64,000 bases of DNA, taken from Methylobacterium sp. Leaf108. GTDB taxonomy: Bacteria; Pseudomonadota; Alphaproteobacteria; Rhizobiales; Beijerinckiaceae. A program made the position numbers and the translations under genes. Shown piece after piece: positions 34,854 through 44,851 of the stretch. How positions within the stretch are numbered: the first letter of the stretch is position 1; the number at the start of each line of letters is the position of its first letter. Below the pieces are notes generated by a model, which was not told the DNA's origin, did not search any database, and was given only the letters and a program-made list of their open reading frames with translations. The stretch spans positions 2,128 through 66,127 of the forward strand of contig NZ_LMND01000001.1 of the NCBI RefSeq assembly GCF_001423265.1. The letters run 5' to 3'.

Positions 34854-34878
34854 CTCGCGGCTGCGGCGAGCTTTTTTT
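34854..34878 (+). promoter_or_regulatory. Terminator-like hairpin in front of dnaN
   Basis: CTCGC (34854-34858) pairs with GCGAG (34866-34870), followed by a C and seven T residues (34872-34878). The structure ends 21 bases before the dnaN ATG, so it cannot terminate an upstream plus-strand gene; the nearest, rsmD, ends 600 bp earlier. It may act as an attenuator in the dnaN leader, or simply be the T-rich part of the promoter region. The remaining 34633-34853 shows no gene. Confidence 0.4.
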
Positions 34879-34899
34879 CAAAGACCACGAGTTTTCGAG

Positions 34900-36021
34900 A
34901 TGAGAGTCACAGTCGAGCGTGCGGCCCTGCTTCGGTCGCTCGGCCACGTCCACCGGGTGGTGGAACGCCGCAACACGATTCCGATCCTCTCGAACGTGCT
35001 CCTGCGCAGCGGCCCCGAGGGCCTGCAACTCAAGGCGACCGACCTCGACATCGAGGTCACGGAAACGATCGCCGCGGACGTCGCCGATCCCGGTGCCACC
35101 ACGGTTCCCGCTCACGTCATCTACGACATCGTCCGCAAGCTGCCCGACGGCGCACAGGTCTCCCTGGAGACGAGCGGCGAGACCGGGCAGATGACCATCC
35201 GCTCGGGCCGTTCGCGCTTCTCGCTCGGCGCCCTGCCCGAGGGCGACTTCCCCGACCTCGCGGCGGGCGAGCTCCCGCACGGCTTCGCGCTGGCGGCCTC
35301 CGACCTCAAGCGCCTGATCGAGAAGACGCAGTTCGCGATCTCGACGGAGGAGACGCGCTACTACCTGAACGGCATCTACCTCCATACCCTCGACGTTGAC
35401 GGTGCGCTCAAGATGCGCGCCGTGGCCACCGACGGCCACCGCCTGGCGCGGGTCGAGATCGATGCGCCGGAGGGCAGCCGCGGCATGCCCGGCATCATCG
35501 TGCCGCGAAAGGCCGTGGCCGAGATCATCAAGCTCGTGGAGGACGGTGGCGAGGGCGTCGAGATCGACCTGTCGCCAGCCAAGATCCGCTTCCGCTTCGC
35601 CAGCGGCGTGGTGCTGATCTCCAAGCTCATCGACGGCACCTTCCCCGACTACCAGCGGGTGATCCCGGCCGGGAACGACAAGTTCCTCACCGTGGAGCGC
35701 GAGCCCTTCGCCCGCGCGGTCGACCGTGTCTCGACGATCTCCTCCGAGCGCGGGCGGGCGGTGAAGCTCAGCGTGCAGGAGGGGCGCCTGGCGCTGTCCG
35801 TCAACAACCCGGACTCGGGCAGCGCCACGGAGGAGCTCGACGTGGACTACGAGGCCGGGGCCCTCGATATCGGCTTCAACGCCCGCTACCTTCTCGACAT
35901 CACGGGCCAGCTCGAAGGCGACACTGCCCTGTTCAAGCTCGCCGACCCCGGCTCGCCGACCCTGATCCAGGACCGCGAGGGCGCGGCCGCCCTCTACGTT
36001 CTGATGCCGATGCGGGTGTGA
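34900..36021 (+). CDS. dnaN: DNA polymerase III beta sliding clamp
   Basis: 373 residues, the standard length for the three-domain clamp. Conserved pieces include RRNTIPILSNVLL near the N-terminus, the ATDGHRLA strand, and the C-terminal tip YVLMPMRV, which forms part of the peptide-binding pocket. It encircles DNA and tethers polymerases. The stop overlaps recF (GTGTGA). No dnaA gene is upstream, which is normal in this bacterial group. Confidence 0.97.
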   Translation: MRVTVERAALLRSLGHVHRVVERRNTIPILSNVLLRSGPEGLQLKATDLDIEVTETIAADVADPGATTVPAHVIYDIVRKLPDGAQVSLETSGETGQMTIRSGRSRFSLGALPEGDFPDLAAGELPHGFALAASDLKRLIEKTQFAISTEETRYYLNGIYLHTLDVDGALKMRAVATDGHRLARVEIDAPEGSRGMPGIIVPRKAVAEIIKLVEDGGEGVEIDLSPAKIRFRFASGVVLISKLIDGTFPDYQRVIPAGNDKFLTVEREPFARAVDRVSTISSERGRAVKLSVQEGRLALSVNNPDSGSATEELDVDYEAGALDIGFNARYLLDITGQLEGDTALFKLADPGSPTLIQDREGAAALYVLMPMRV

Positions 36022-37214
36022 GGGGGAGCCAGCCGCCCATCGCGCCGGACCAGGATCGACCGACAGACCAGGGCGGGAAGCTTCGGCTCACCCGGCTGAC
36101 CTGCCGGGACTTTCGCAACCACGCCGACCTCGAACTCGGGCTGAACCGCCGCTTCGTGGCGCTGGTCGGCGAGAACGGTGCGGGCAAGACCAACCTCTTG
36201 GAGGCGATCTCGCTGTTCTCGCCCGGCCGCGGCTTGCGCCGGGCCGAGTTCGCCGGCATGGCCCGCACCGGCGGCACCGGCGGCTTCGCCGTTTCGATGG
36301 GTCTCACGAGCGGCGAGGACGAGCACCGGGTCGGTACCGGCTACGAGCCGGCCGGGCTCGACACCCGCGCCACCCGGCTGTGCCGGGTCGACGGGGGAAG
36401 CGTGCCATCCCCCATCGCCTTCAGCGAGTTTCTGCGCGTGGTCTGGCTGACCCCCGACCTCGACGGGCTGTTCCGCGGGCCGGCCGGCGACCGCCGCCGC
36501 TTCCTGGACCGGCTGGTGCTCGCGGTCGATGCCAGTCACGGCGCCCGCGTCGGCGCTCTGGAACGGGCCCTGCGCTCGCGCAACCGCCTGCTCGACGAGC
36601 GCCCGGACGACGGGCGCTGGCTCGACGCGATCGAGCGGGAGGTAGCCGAACTCGCCGTCGCCGTGGCACTGGCCCGCCGCGAGACCGCCGAGCGCCTCGA
36701 CCGCCTGATCGCGGAGGGCCGCGACGACGGCCAGCCCTTCCCCTGGGCGGGCGTGCGGTTGGAGGGCGACATGGACGACCTCGTCGCCGTCTGGTCGGCC
36801 ATCGAGGCGGAGGACCGCTACCGGCAGACGCTCCGGCAGGGTCGCCAGCGTGACAGGGCCGCCGGCCGCACCCTCAACGGCCCCCAGACCACCGACCTCG
36901 TCGTCCGCCACGGCCCCAAGGACGTGCCGGCCGCCACCGCCTCCACCGGCGAGCAGAAGGCCCTGCTGATCGGCCTCGTGCTCGCCCATGCCCGGCTGGT
37001 CCAGGCGATGTGCGGCCTGGCGCCGGTCGTCCTCCTCGACGAGGTCGCCGCCCACCTCGACCCGCGCCGCCGCGCCGGCCTGTTCGACGCCCTCGACGCC
37101 CTGCCGGGCCAGGTCTGGATGACGGGGGCGGACCCCGCCCTGTTCGCGGATCTCGACGGCAGGGCGGACGTGATCCGGGTGGTGGACGGGCGCGTGGTGC
37201 AGGGCGGAGCCTGA
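36018..37214 (+). CDS. recF: DNA replication and repair protein RecF
   Basis: 398 residues. SMC-like ATPase that loads RecA at gapped DNA. Walker A is GENGAGKTN at 51-59 after an RDFRNH strand; the ABC signature region is STGEQKALLIGL, and Walker B is VVLLDEVAAHLD. It has an unusually polar first 20 residues before the conserved LRLTRLTCRDFRN. The start is a GTG in the dnaN stop overlap, giving coupled translation. An internal start near residue 21 is possible. Confidence 0.95.
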   Translation: MRGSQPPIAPDQDRPTDQGGKLRLTRLTCRDFRNHADLELGLNRRFVALVGENGAGKTNLLEAISLFSPGRGLRRAEFAGMARTGGTGGFAVSMGLTSGEDEHRVGTGYEPAGLDTRATRLCRVDGGSVPSPIAFSEFLRVVWLTPDLDGLFRGPAGDRRRFLDRLVLAVDASHGARVGALERALRSRNRLLDERPDDGRWLDAIEREVAELAVAVALARRETAERLDRLIAEGRDDGQPFPWAGVRLEGDMDDLVAVWSAIEAEDRYRQTLRQGRQRDRAAGRTLNGPQTTDLVVRHGPKDVPAATASTGEQKALLIGLVLAHARLVQAMCGLAPVVLLDEVAAHLDPRRRAGLFDALDALPGQVWMTGADPALFADLDGRADVIRVVDGRVVQGGA

Positions 37215-37245
37215 CGCGGCCGTTCGGGGTGTGGGCACCTCCGGG

Positions 37246-39312
37246 TCACTCCAACCGCACCACGACGCTGTCGCTGGCGCCCGCGGCATCCATCACCGAG
37301 ATCCGGGCGAAGCCGGTACCGTCGGGCACCCAGGCGGATTGGCGCCGGGCGCTGTCGGCCACCGGCAGGCCGTTGGCCATCCAGGTCAGCGGCGGCACCC
37401 CGCCCAGCGCCTTGAGGGCCAGCGGCGCGGCAGCGGCCTCCGCCAGGCCGAGGTCGATCCGCGCCCCGTCGGGCGGGTAGGCGATGCGCAGGGCGGCGCC
37501 CTGGCTCGCCGCCAGGGTCTTGGGCACGTCCCTGCGGATGTGGCGCAGGGGCGGGGGCAGCGACAGCGTGGTGGCCACCAGCGCCTCGCGGGCGAGCGGC
37601 ACCGGCTCGGGCTCGCCGCCGTAGCGGGAGAAGGCGTCGAACAGGATCGGTGCGGCCACGAGGCGCCCGACGAGGCCGGGCACGGCGTTGCCGTCCGGCC
37701 GCCCGACCCAGACGGCGATCGTCACGCGCCGGTCGAACCCCACCGCCACGGCATCGCGATAGCCGTAGGAGGTGCCGGTCTTGTAGGCGATGCGGTTGGG
37801 CAGGGCGTTCTCGGGCGGCGGCGCCCCGCGCAGGATGTCGGCGACATAGGAAGCCGCCACCGGCTCGGCGATCCGCGTCTCGGGGCCCGGCACCTCGCCG
37901 AGGCGGCGCAGGAGAGCCGGCACGCCGCCGCCGCGGGCGAGCCCGGAGAACAGCCGGGCGGTATCGGCGAGCGTGATGCCGAGACCGCCGAGCGCCACCG
38001 GCAGGCCGGGCGCGGTGTCGCGCGGCAGGTCGATCCGCGCGCCCGCCGCGCGCAGGCGGGCGACGAAGCGCGCCGCGCCCACCGCCTCCAGCAGGTCCAC
38101 CGCCGGCACGTTGAGGGAGAGTTGCAGCGCGCGCCGGGCCGTGACCACGCCCTGGTAGCCGAGGTCGAAGTTCTCGGGGGCATAGGAACCGGCAAAGCGC
38201 ACCGGCCGGTCTTCGAGCAGCGTCTCGGGATGGGCGATCCCCCCCTCGAAGGCGAGCGCGTAGATGAAGGGCTTGAGGGCGGACCCCGGCGAGCGGATGG
38301 CACCCGTCATGTCGATGGCGCCCATGCGCGAGGCATCGGTGTAGCCGGGGCTGCCGACCTGGGCGATCACCGCGCCGGTGGCGTTGTCGATGGCCAGGAT
38401 CGCCGAAGAGATCCCCGGCCCGATCGCGGCGGCACGCTCGGTCGCCAGGGCTTCGAGGCTGGCCTGCAGGCGCCCGTCGAGGGTCAGGCGCACCACCGGT
38501 GCGGCGGGTTCGGCCGCGAGCGCCGCGTCGGCGGCATGGGCCGCGAGCATGGGAAACAGCCGTCGGCCGGCGGGCACCGGCTCGGCCTTGGCCGCCCGTG
38601 CTTCGGCCGTCGTGATGATCCCTTGGGCCGCGACCCGATCGAGGACGCGGTCGCGGGCGCGTCCGGCGCGCTCGGGGGATCGGTCGGGCCGGCGGGTCTC
38701 GGGAGATTGCGGCAGGCCGACCAGGAGGGCGGCTTCCGCGAAGGACAGGCGCGCCGGCTCGCGGCCGAAATAGGCCAGGCTCGCCGCCCGCAGGCCCTCC
38801 ACCGGGCCGCCGTAGGGGGCGAGCGTGAGGTAGAGGTCGAGGACGCCGGCCTTGCCGAGTCGGCGCTCCAGTTGCACCGCGCGGACCATCTGCCGGAGCT
38901 TGGCCGACAGCGACCGCTCGGGTCGCGGCTCGACGAGGCGGGCCACCTGCATCGACAGGGTCGATCCCCCAGATACGATGCGGCCGGCGACGAGCCATTG
39001 CCAGGCCGCGCGCAGGGTCGCGGCCGGGTCGAGGCCGGGGTGGTCGGCAAAGCGCTTGTCCTCGTAGGCCACCAGCATGGCGAGCATGCGCGGATCGACC
39101 TCGGCGGCGGTCAGCGGCAGCCGCCAGCGTCCGTCGGCGGTGGCATAGGGGCGCAGCAACCGTCCGTCGCGGTCGAGGACGACGGTGGAGCGCTGCGCGG
39201 CTTGCGCGAGGTCGAGGGGCGGGAGGGTGGCGACGAAGCGCCAGAGGACGAGACCCGCCGCCATGGCGGCGACCACGACCAGCAGCGCCAGACCGTGGAG
39301 GATGCGGCGCAT
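37246..39312 (-). CDS. pbpC: Penicillin-binding protein 1C (PbpC)
   Basis: 688 residues from the ATG at 39312, preceded by a G-rich ribosome-binding site; an ATG four codons earlier is possible. One N-terminal membrane anchor (about 3-27) is followed by a GT51 glycosyltransferase domain (catalytic Glu84 in EDKRF; GGSTLSMQ) and a transpeptidase domain with SALK in the SxxK position, SLN as SxN, and KTGTSYGYRD as KTG. A C-terminal PbpC-specific domain completes it. It polymerises and crosslinks peptidoglycan. It follows the alpha-2-macroglobulin gene on the same strand, the classic pairing. Confidence 0.95.
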   Translation of the reverse strand: MRRILHGLALLVVVAAMAAGLVLWRFVATLPPLDLAQAAQRSTVVLDRDGRLLRPYATADGRWRLPLTAAEVDPRMLAMLVAYEDKRFADHPGLDPAATLRAAWQWLVAGRIVSGGSTLSMQVARLVEPRPERSLSAKLRQMVRAVQLERRLGKAGVLDLYLTLAPYGGPVEGLRAASLAYFGREPARLSFAEAALLVGLPQSPETRRPDRSPERAGRARDRVLDRVAAQGIITTAEARAAKAEPVPAGRRLFPMLAAHAADAALAAEPAAPVVRLTLDGRLQASLEALATERAAAIGPGISSAILAIDNATGAVIAQVGSPGYTDASRMGAIDMTGAIRSPGSALKPFIYALAFEGGIAHPETLLEDRPVRFAGSYAPENFDLGYQGVVTARRALQLSLNVPAVDLLEAVGAARFVARLRAAGARIDLPRDTAPGLPVALGGLGITLADTARLFSGLARGGGVPALLRRLGEVPGPETRIAEPVAASYVADILRGAPPPENALPNRIAYKTGTSYGYRDAVAVGFDRRVTIAVWVGRPDGNAVPGLVGRLVAAPILFDAFSRYGGEPEPVPLAREALVATTLSLPPPLRHIRRDVPKTLAASQGAALRIAYPPDGARIDLGLAEAAAAPLALKALGGVPPLTWMANGLPVADSARRQSAWVPDGTGFARISVMDAAGASDSVVVRLE

Positions 39313-39364
39313 CCCTCCCCCCATCAGATCTCGGTCAGACTCGAAATCCGCGCGCCATCGCCCG

Positions 39365-39382
39365 AGTCGGGCAGGCCCGACT
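39365..39382 (-). terminator. Hairpin between the A2M gene and pbpC
   Basis: AGTCGGGC (39365-39372) and GCCCGACT (39375-39382) with only two bases between them, flanked by CCC and GGG that can extend the pairing. In transcription order pbpC comes first (39312 is its start), so for the minus strand this lies just upstream of pbpC and downstream of the A2M gene. It may end the longer A2M message. Confidence 0.4.
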
Positions 39383-39417
39383 GGGGCGGGGGAAGGTTGC
39401 GGTGCCAAGCGCCCACC

Positions 39418-42400
39418 CTACTTCGCCGTCACCTCGACCGTGCCGAAGCCGGTGCGGCCGAAGCGGTCGGGGCGGTACATGTCCTCGATGGTGGCGGCCG
39501 GGTGCACGTAGGTGCCCGGCGAGACCACCCGCACCGTGTAGGCCGCGCCGAAGAAGGCCGATTGCTCCGGAGTGCGGTCGAAGGCGGCCACGAAGCGGTC
39601 GTCGCGGAACTCGGTGTGGGCCGGCGCCACCTCGCTCTTGGCGAAGCCGAGGCCGGTGAGGGTGTCGGCGTCGAGGAGCTTAGGATTGTCGATCTCGAGC
39701 CCCGCCGGCAGGCGGTCCACCAGCAGGAGGCGCCCGGCCGAGGCCTTGGCCTCCGTCACCTTCAGCACCACCACGAGGCGGTCGTTCTGGCGCAGTCCCT
39801 GGGCGAGGTCGACGGCCGTGCCGTCGAGGCGGTGGTAGGTGCGGGCGATGGCGTAGCCGCGCGATTCCGCAGGCTCCGGGCTGATCGGATGGCCCGAGAC
39901 GCTCACCGACGCCTGCACCGCGCTGCGCCCGTCGTTGGTGATGGTGACGGGTTTCGCATCGAGGGCGGGGCCGCGATAGAGTCGTGTCAGCGCGCCGGTC
40001 TGGGGCACGTCGTCGACGCGAAAGCTCAGGGCCTCGGCGTCCTTGGCGAGGCCTTGCGCGGCCAGCACCATCCAGGCGTTCTCCTGGGTGCTGGTGGTGC
40101 GGCCGGTGGCGCGCTCCTGTGTGATCACGGCGCCGAGCGGCGCCAGGGTCTGGGCGGTCAGCCCGGTTTCGGCCGCGAGCGTGAGCAGGCCGGCGCCGTC
40201 GCGCAGGCGCGAGCCGTAATCGGACCGGTAGGTGCCGTCGTCGGCAGCGCCCTTGAGGGCGGTCACCGCCGAGTCGAAGGCCCTGGCCGCGCGGCCGCGG
40301 TCGCCGAGCAACGCCAGCGCCGCCGCGATCTGGCCGCGCCCCAGCGGTGTGGCGAAGGCGTCGAGCTTGGTGTCGGCGAGGTAGCGCAGGTCGCCCATCA
40401 CCGGCCGGCCGTTGCGGGCGAGCACGTAGGCGGCATAGGCGATGTCCATGCCGCCGTCCTTGACTTCCGTGGTGTTGGCCACCGTGTTGCGCAGGCGGTC
40501 GAGGGCATTGGAGAAGGCCGTCTGCGGCACCGCGAAGCCGCGCTCGCGGGCCCGGGTGAGGAAGTCGGTGACATAGGCGTTGAGCCAGGTGTCGCTCGAC
40601 CAGTCCGAGGTCCACAGGCCGAAGTCGCCGGAGGCGTTCTGGCGCGCCAGTACCCGGTCGATGGCCTCGCGCACCCGCTCGTCGGCCTTGTCGTCGAGAC
40701 CGAGGCGGTCGAGGGCCGCCAGCTTGTTGACGTAGAGGAGCGGCATCGCCCGGCTCACGGTCTGCTCGGAGCAACCGTAGGGATAGCGGTCGAGGGCCTG
40801 CAGCAGCGCCGGCACGTCGAGGGCCGCCAGCGACGAGGCGGTGACCGAGACCGAGCCGGTGCCCGGCAGGATGTCGGCCAGGAGCGCGTTCGTCACCTGG
40901 AGGCTGGCGCCGGGCTCGAGGGAGCGGACCGTGCGCCGCACCAGCGGGCCGGTGCCGGGACCGATGGCCAGCGCGAAGCTCTGGCCGACGGGCGAGGCGA
41001 GGCCGGGCCCGCTGAGGTTCACGTCGAGGCGGGTGAGCCCCGGGCCGGCGGCGGTGATCGGGATCACGAAGGATCCCTTGGCCCCGGCCTCCAGCCGCAT
41101 GGTGCGGTGCGCGGCCTCGGCCGAGACCAGGGCCGGCCCCGAGAGGTCGAGGTCGATGGTGTACTCGCCGGCCTGTCCCTCGACGTTGTCGACCGCCACG
41201 AAGAAGCGCGAGCGGTCGCCGACATTGAGGAAGCGCGGCAGGGTGCCGGTGAGCACCACCGGATCGCGGATGATCACGTCGGCCTGGGCGGCGCCGACCC
41301 TGGCCTTGCTCCAGGCGGTGACCATCACCCGGCCGGTGCCGTTGAAGGCCGGCAGCGGGAAGGTGACGCTGGCGCGCCCGTCCGGGCCGACCGTGACCGG
41401 CCCCGAATAGAGCGCCAGCGGGGCCTGGGTCGGGGGGGCGTCGGAGAGTTCGGTGCCGGCGCCGTCGCCGCCTGAGCGGATCGCGCCCACCGTCCCCTGC
41501 ATGCCGTCGATGAGGTATCCGTAGAGGTCGCGGATCTCGGGCCCGAGCGCCTTCTGGCCGAAGAAGTAGCCGACCGGGTTGGGCGATTCGTAGCGGGTCA
41601 GGTTGAGGATGCCGACGTCCACGAGCGCCACCGTCACCCGGGCCTCCTCGCCCGCACCGAGGCCGGCGAGGCGGATCGGGAGGGTCAGGTTCTCGCGAGG
41701 CTTGGCCTTGGCGGGCGCCTCCACGGTCACGTCGATCTGGCGCCGGTCGCGGTCCACCGAGAACCAGGCGAGGCCGAGTGCCCGGCCGGGCAGGCGCTTG
41801 GCCGCCTGGTCGAGGGGCCGGTAGGCGGTGGCGACGAGGTAGGCGCCCGAGCCCCATTCGGCCTTGACCGGGATCGTCGCGTCGGTGCCCCCGGCCGAGA
41901 CCGGGATGTCGAGGATGGCGTGGACCTTGTCGCTCACCACCGCCAGCGTCGCCATGCCCCTGAACTTCGGCTGCAGGCGCACGCGCAGGGTCTCCCCGGC
42001 GGCATAGGCCGCCTTGTCGAGGCGCAGGTCGAGGAGGTCTGGCACGTCCGCGGTCTCGCCCCCGCTCCAGCCGACGGTGAAGCTCACGCTCGCCGTTGCG
42101 GCGGGCCTGCCGGGCGCCTGCACCTCCAGGCGATAAGTGCCGTAGCTCACCGCCTGCGCGATCCGCGCGGGCGCGTCCGTGCCGAGGTCGATCCGCCCGT
42201 CGGCGATGCGGCGGGTCGCGGTCACCGGCTCGAACGCCCAGCGCCCGCCCTCGCGGTACCATTGGTAGCTCTTCTCGACCTTCGAGAGGGTCCAGGTCGC
42301 ACCGCCCTGCGACAGCCGCGTCCCGTCCGGGGCTGCCATCACCACGTCGAAGCCGGCCGTGCCGCCCTCGGGGAGGTCCCCCGAGAAGGTCTTGCGGATC

Positions 42401-44730
42401 GCCACCACCGGCCCCTCGGGCAGGATCGGCAGGGTGAGGCTGCGGCTGAGCGCCCGCCCGCCGGGCTCGCCGACCTGCAGGGTGATCTTGGCTTCGAGGG
42501 GCCTGGGCGCCGCCACGACCGGGACCGGCACGTCGAGGACGGCGGCGCCCTTGGCGTCGGTGGTGGTCCGCGCCTCGATCTCGGTGGAGGAGGCCTCGAC
42601 CCGCTCGTCGTCGAGGCCGATCGCATAGCCCTCCAACCCCTTGATGCCGCTGTCCGCGGCCGCCTGGACCAGGATGGTGCCCGAGACGTCGAGCCCGGCG
42701 CCCGGCGCGCCGTAGAGGTAGCGCGCCGCCACCGCGACCCGGGCCGGCTCGCCCCTGGTGAGCGCGGGCGTGGTGCTCGACAGGCTCACCTCCAGGCGCT
42801 CGGGCACGTAGTCCTCGACGAGGAAGCTCGCCTCGCCCACCGCCGGGGCCTTGGGGTCGGTGTAGGCGGCAACGCGCCAGGTGCCGTGGGCGGCGCCCGG
42901 CAGCAGCGCCACCGGCAGGGCGCGCCCGCCCAAGCCGGCGTCCGCCACCTGGACGCGGCGGTACTCGACGCCGTCCGGGCGCTTGACCACCAGGGTCAGC
43001 GGCAGGCCCGAGAGGGCCACGCCCTGCGCGTCGCGCAGGATGGCGGTGAGGTTCACGGTCTCGCCGGAGCGGTAGACCCCGCGCTCGGGGAAGACGTAGG
43101 CCTCCACCGCGCCGGGCGCCGGGCGCCCCTTCACGCCGCGGTCGGTGAGGTCGAAGGCCGATTGGGCGAGATCGAGGAAGCCGTAGTCGCCCCCCGCCTC
43201 GGCCACCACGAGGCCGGGCGCGATGCCGCCCTCCCCCCGCGCCAGGCCCGGATCGAAGGCGACGTGGCCCATCGCGTCGGTGCGGGCAGTGGCCAGCACC
43301 TCGTTGTTGCGCGCCACCAGGCGGATCTCGGCGTTCGCCACCGCCGCCGCGCTGGCGAGCGAGCGGGCGAAGACATGGACGCCGTCGCGGCCCTTGAACA
43401 CGGTGAGCCCGAGATCCGAGACCACGAACCATTGCGTGGCCATGGCCTCGTAGCCGCCCTCCTCGTCGGCGGCCGGCGCGGTGCCGGTCGCCTGGGCGGT
43501 CATGACGTAGAGGCCGGGCTCGAGCTTGCCGACCGCCTGCATGACCGGGAAGGCGGTGATCGCCTCCTGGTTCAGTTCGGCCTTGGCGGTCTCGAGGCTG
43601 CCCTTCCAGACGCTGCGGCCCTTCTGGTCGGCGATGGTCCTGGCCGAGGCCCCGTTGAGCTGTCCCAGAAATTCCTCGGAACGCAGCGACGGCAGCAGGC
43701 TGCGGTCGCCGATGCGCAGCACCTCCACGTCGAGCTTGGCCGCGTTCACCGAGACCAGGGGCACCCCCGCCTGGCCGGTACGCGGCAGGACGTAGTTGCG
43801 ACCGGTGAAGCGGACCTGGGGCGAGCGGTCGCGGACGTAGACCTCGTAGTCGGCGGCCTTCAGCAGGGCCTCGCCCACCGCCGAGGGCAGGCCCTGGCGC
43901 AGGACGAAGGCGTAGCGTTCGCCGTGGCGCAGGCCGTCGACGCAGAGCTGCTGGCCGGTGGCGGTGACGGCGGCGGTGGCGCTGCCGGAGACCGCCACGA
44001 AGGGCGTGAAATCGGTCTTGGCCGCCAGCCCTTCCGAGAACTGGAAGCACACCCGCGGGGCGGCGGCGTCCGAATCGACCTTGTAGTCGAGGATGCGGAA
44101 ACCGTGCTCGGCGCGCAGGGCCTCGTAGGTCTCGCGCACGGCCTCGTCGTCGGCGAATGCCAGGCTGGCGCGATAGGCTTCGAGGGAGGAGCGCCAGTCC
44201 GAGGAGCCGGCATGGACCGCGCCGAGCTGGGCCAGCGCCTGCGCCTCCACCGCCGGGGTGCGGGCACGAAGATAGGCCTGGTAGGCGGCGGCCCTGGCAT
44301 TGGCGCGCAGGCGACTGCGCAGGGTGTAGTCGCGGTTGTTCTCGTCCTGGCCGACGGCGGCGGCGGCCTGCGAATAGGCGATCCAGGCGGCGGGGTTGCC
44401 GGAGTCCCCGGCCACCGCTGCCGTGAGGGGCTTCAGGGCGTCAGCGGGTTTCTCCGCCTCGATCAGCGCCTCGCCCTCGGCGAGCCACTGCGCAGGTGTC
44501 CTGGCCACGCCCGCCGGCTTGGCCTCGGCCCGGAGGGCCGCTTCGAGGCGCACGGCGTCGCTCGCCAGGGTCTCGCGGACGAAGGTCTTCTGGGCCGCCG
44601 CCGGCTTGGCCGTCGCCGCTTTCGGCGCGGGCTTGGTGGCGGGCGCCTGGGCCGATGCCGGCGCACAGAACGCCGTCAGCATCACGGCGAGAAAGGTGGC
44701 CTGCCGCCCGAGCCGCGTCGATCCCGACAT
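39418..44730 (-). CDS. Bacterial alpha-2-macroglobulin family protein
   Basis: 1770 residues. A signal peptide (about 1-28, ending APASA-QA) is followed by a helical, repeat-like region, MG-type beta domains and a complement-like thioester domain. The thioester motif is intact: CSEQ with Cys1320 in YPYGCSEQTVSRAM. Such proteins trap foreign proteases in the periplasm after bait cleavage, and the neighbouring PbpC is thought to repair the wall. E. coli YfhM is a lipoprotein, but here no lipobox precedes a Cys (the residues before Cys22 are TAF), so a soluble periplasmic form is predicted. The ATG at 44730 has a G-rich site upstream. Confidence 0.93.
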   Translation of the reverse strand: MSGSTRLGRQATFLAVMLTAFCAPASAQAPATKPAPKAATAKPAAAQKTFVRETLASDAVRLEAALRAEAKPAGVARTPAQWLAEGEALIEAEKPADALKPLTAAVAGDSGNPAAWIAYSQAAAAVGQDENNRDYTLRSRLRANARAAAYQAYLRARTPAVEAQALAQLGAVHAGSSDWRSSLEAYRASLAFADDEAVRETYEALRAEHGFRILDYKVDSDAAAPRVCFQFSEGLAAKTDFTPFVAVSGSATAAVTATGQQLCVDGLRHGERYAFVLRQGLPSAVGEALLKAADYEVYVRDRSPQVRFTGRNYVLPRTGQAGVPLVSVNAAKLDVEVLRIGDRSLLPSLRSEEFLGQLNGASARTIADQKGRSVWKGSLETAKAELNQEAITAFPVMQAVGKLEPGLYVMTAQATGTAPAADEEGGYEAMATQWFVVSDLGLTVFKGRDGVHVFARSLASAAAVANAEIRLVARNNEVLATARTDAMGHVAFDPGLARGEGGIAPGLVVAEAGGDYGFLDLAQSAFDLTDRGVKGRPAPGAVEAYVFPERGVYRSGETVNLTAILRDAQGVALSGLPLTLVVKRPDGVEYRRVQVADAGLGGRALPVALLPGAAHGTWRVAAYTDPKAPAVGEASFLVEDYVPERLEVSLSSTTPALTRGEPARVAVAARYLYGAPGAGLDVSGTILVQAAADSGIKGLEGYAIGLDDERVEASSTEIEARTTTDAKGAAVLDVPVPVVAAPRPLEAKITLQVGEPGGRALSRSLTLPILPEGPVVAIRKTFSGDLPEGGTAGFDVVMAAPDGTRLSQGGATWTLSKVEKSYQWYREGGRWAFEPVTATRRIADGRIDLGTDAPARIAQAVSYGTYRLEVQAPGRPAATASVSFTVGWSGGETADVPDLLDLRLDKAAYAAGETLRVRLQPKFRGMATLAVVSDKVHAILDIPVSAGGTDATIPVKAEWGSGAYLVATAYRPLDQAAKRLPGRALGLAWFSVDRDRRQIDVTVEAPAKAKPRENLTLPIRLAGLGAGEEARVTVALVDVGILNLTRYESPNPVGYFFGQKALGPEIRDLYGYLIDGMQGTVGAIRSGGDGAGTELSDAPPTQAPLALYSGPVTVGPDGRASVTFPLPAFNGTGRVMVTAWSKARVGAAQADVIIRDPVVLTGTLPRFLNVGDRSRFFVAVDNVEGQAGEYTIDLDLSGPALVSAEAAHRTMRLEAGAKGSFVIPITAAGPGLTRLDVNLSGPGLASPVGQSFALAIGPGTGPLVRRTVRSLEPGASLQVTNALLADILPGTGSVSVTASSLAALDVPALLQALDRYPYGCSEQTVSRAMPLLYVNKLAALDRLGLDDKADERVREAIDRVLARQNASGDFGLWTSDWSSDTWLNAYVTDFLTRARERGFAVPQTAFSNALDRLRNTVANTTEVKDGGMDIAYAAYVLARNGRPVMGDLRYLADTKLDAFATPLGRGQIAAALALLGDRGRAARAFDSAVTALKGAADDGTYRSDYGSRLRDGAGLLTLAAETGLTAQTLAPLGAVITQERATGRTTSTQENAWMVLAAQGLAKDAEALSFRVDDVPQTGALTRLYRGPALDAKPVTITNDGRSAVQASVSVSGHPISPEPAESRGYAIARTYHRLDGTAVDLAQGLRQNDRLVVVLKVTEAKASAGRLLLVDRLPAGLEIDNPKLLDADTLTGLGFAKSEVAPAHTEFRDDRFVAAFDRTPEQSAFFGAAYTVRVVSPGTYVHPAATIEDMYRPDRFGRTGFGTVEVTAK

Positions 44731-44851
44731 CACCCACCCCCGCCGTCGACGCCGACCGATCCGCCGCCGGCGCCGACACGGACCCTAGCAGGTCACCGGG
44801 TGGCCGCAACGGATCTCGCAGGGTCGTCCGGCACCGGCGCGGGCCCTCGCC

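Noticed and set aside
34645..34899. Replication origin next to dnaN.
   Set aside because: No dnaA gene and no cluster of DnaA-box-like TTATCCACA sequences is visible; in this bacterial group oriC is usually elsewhere.
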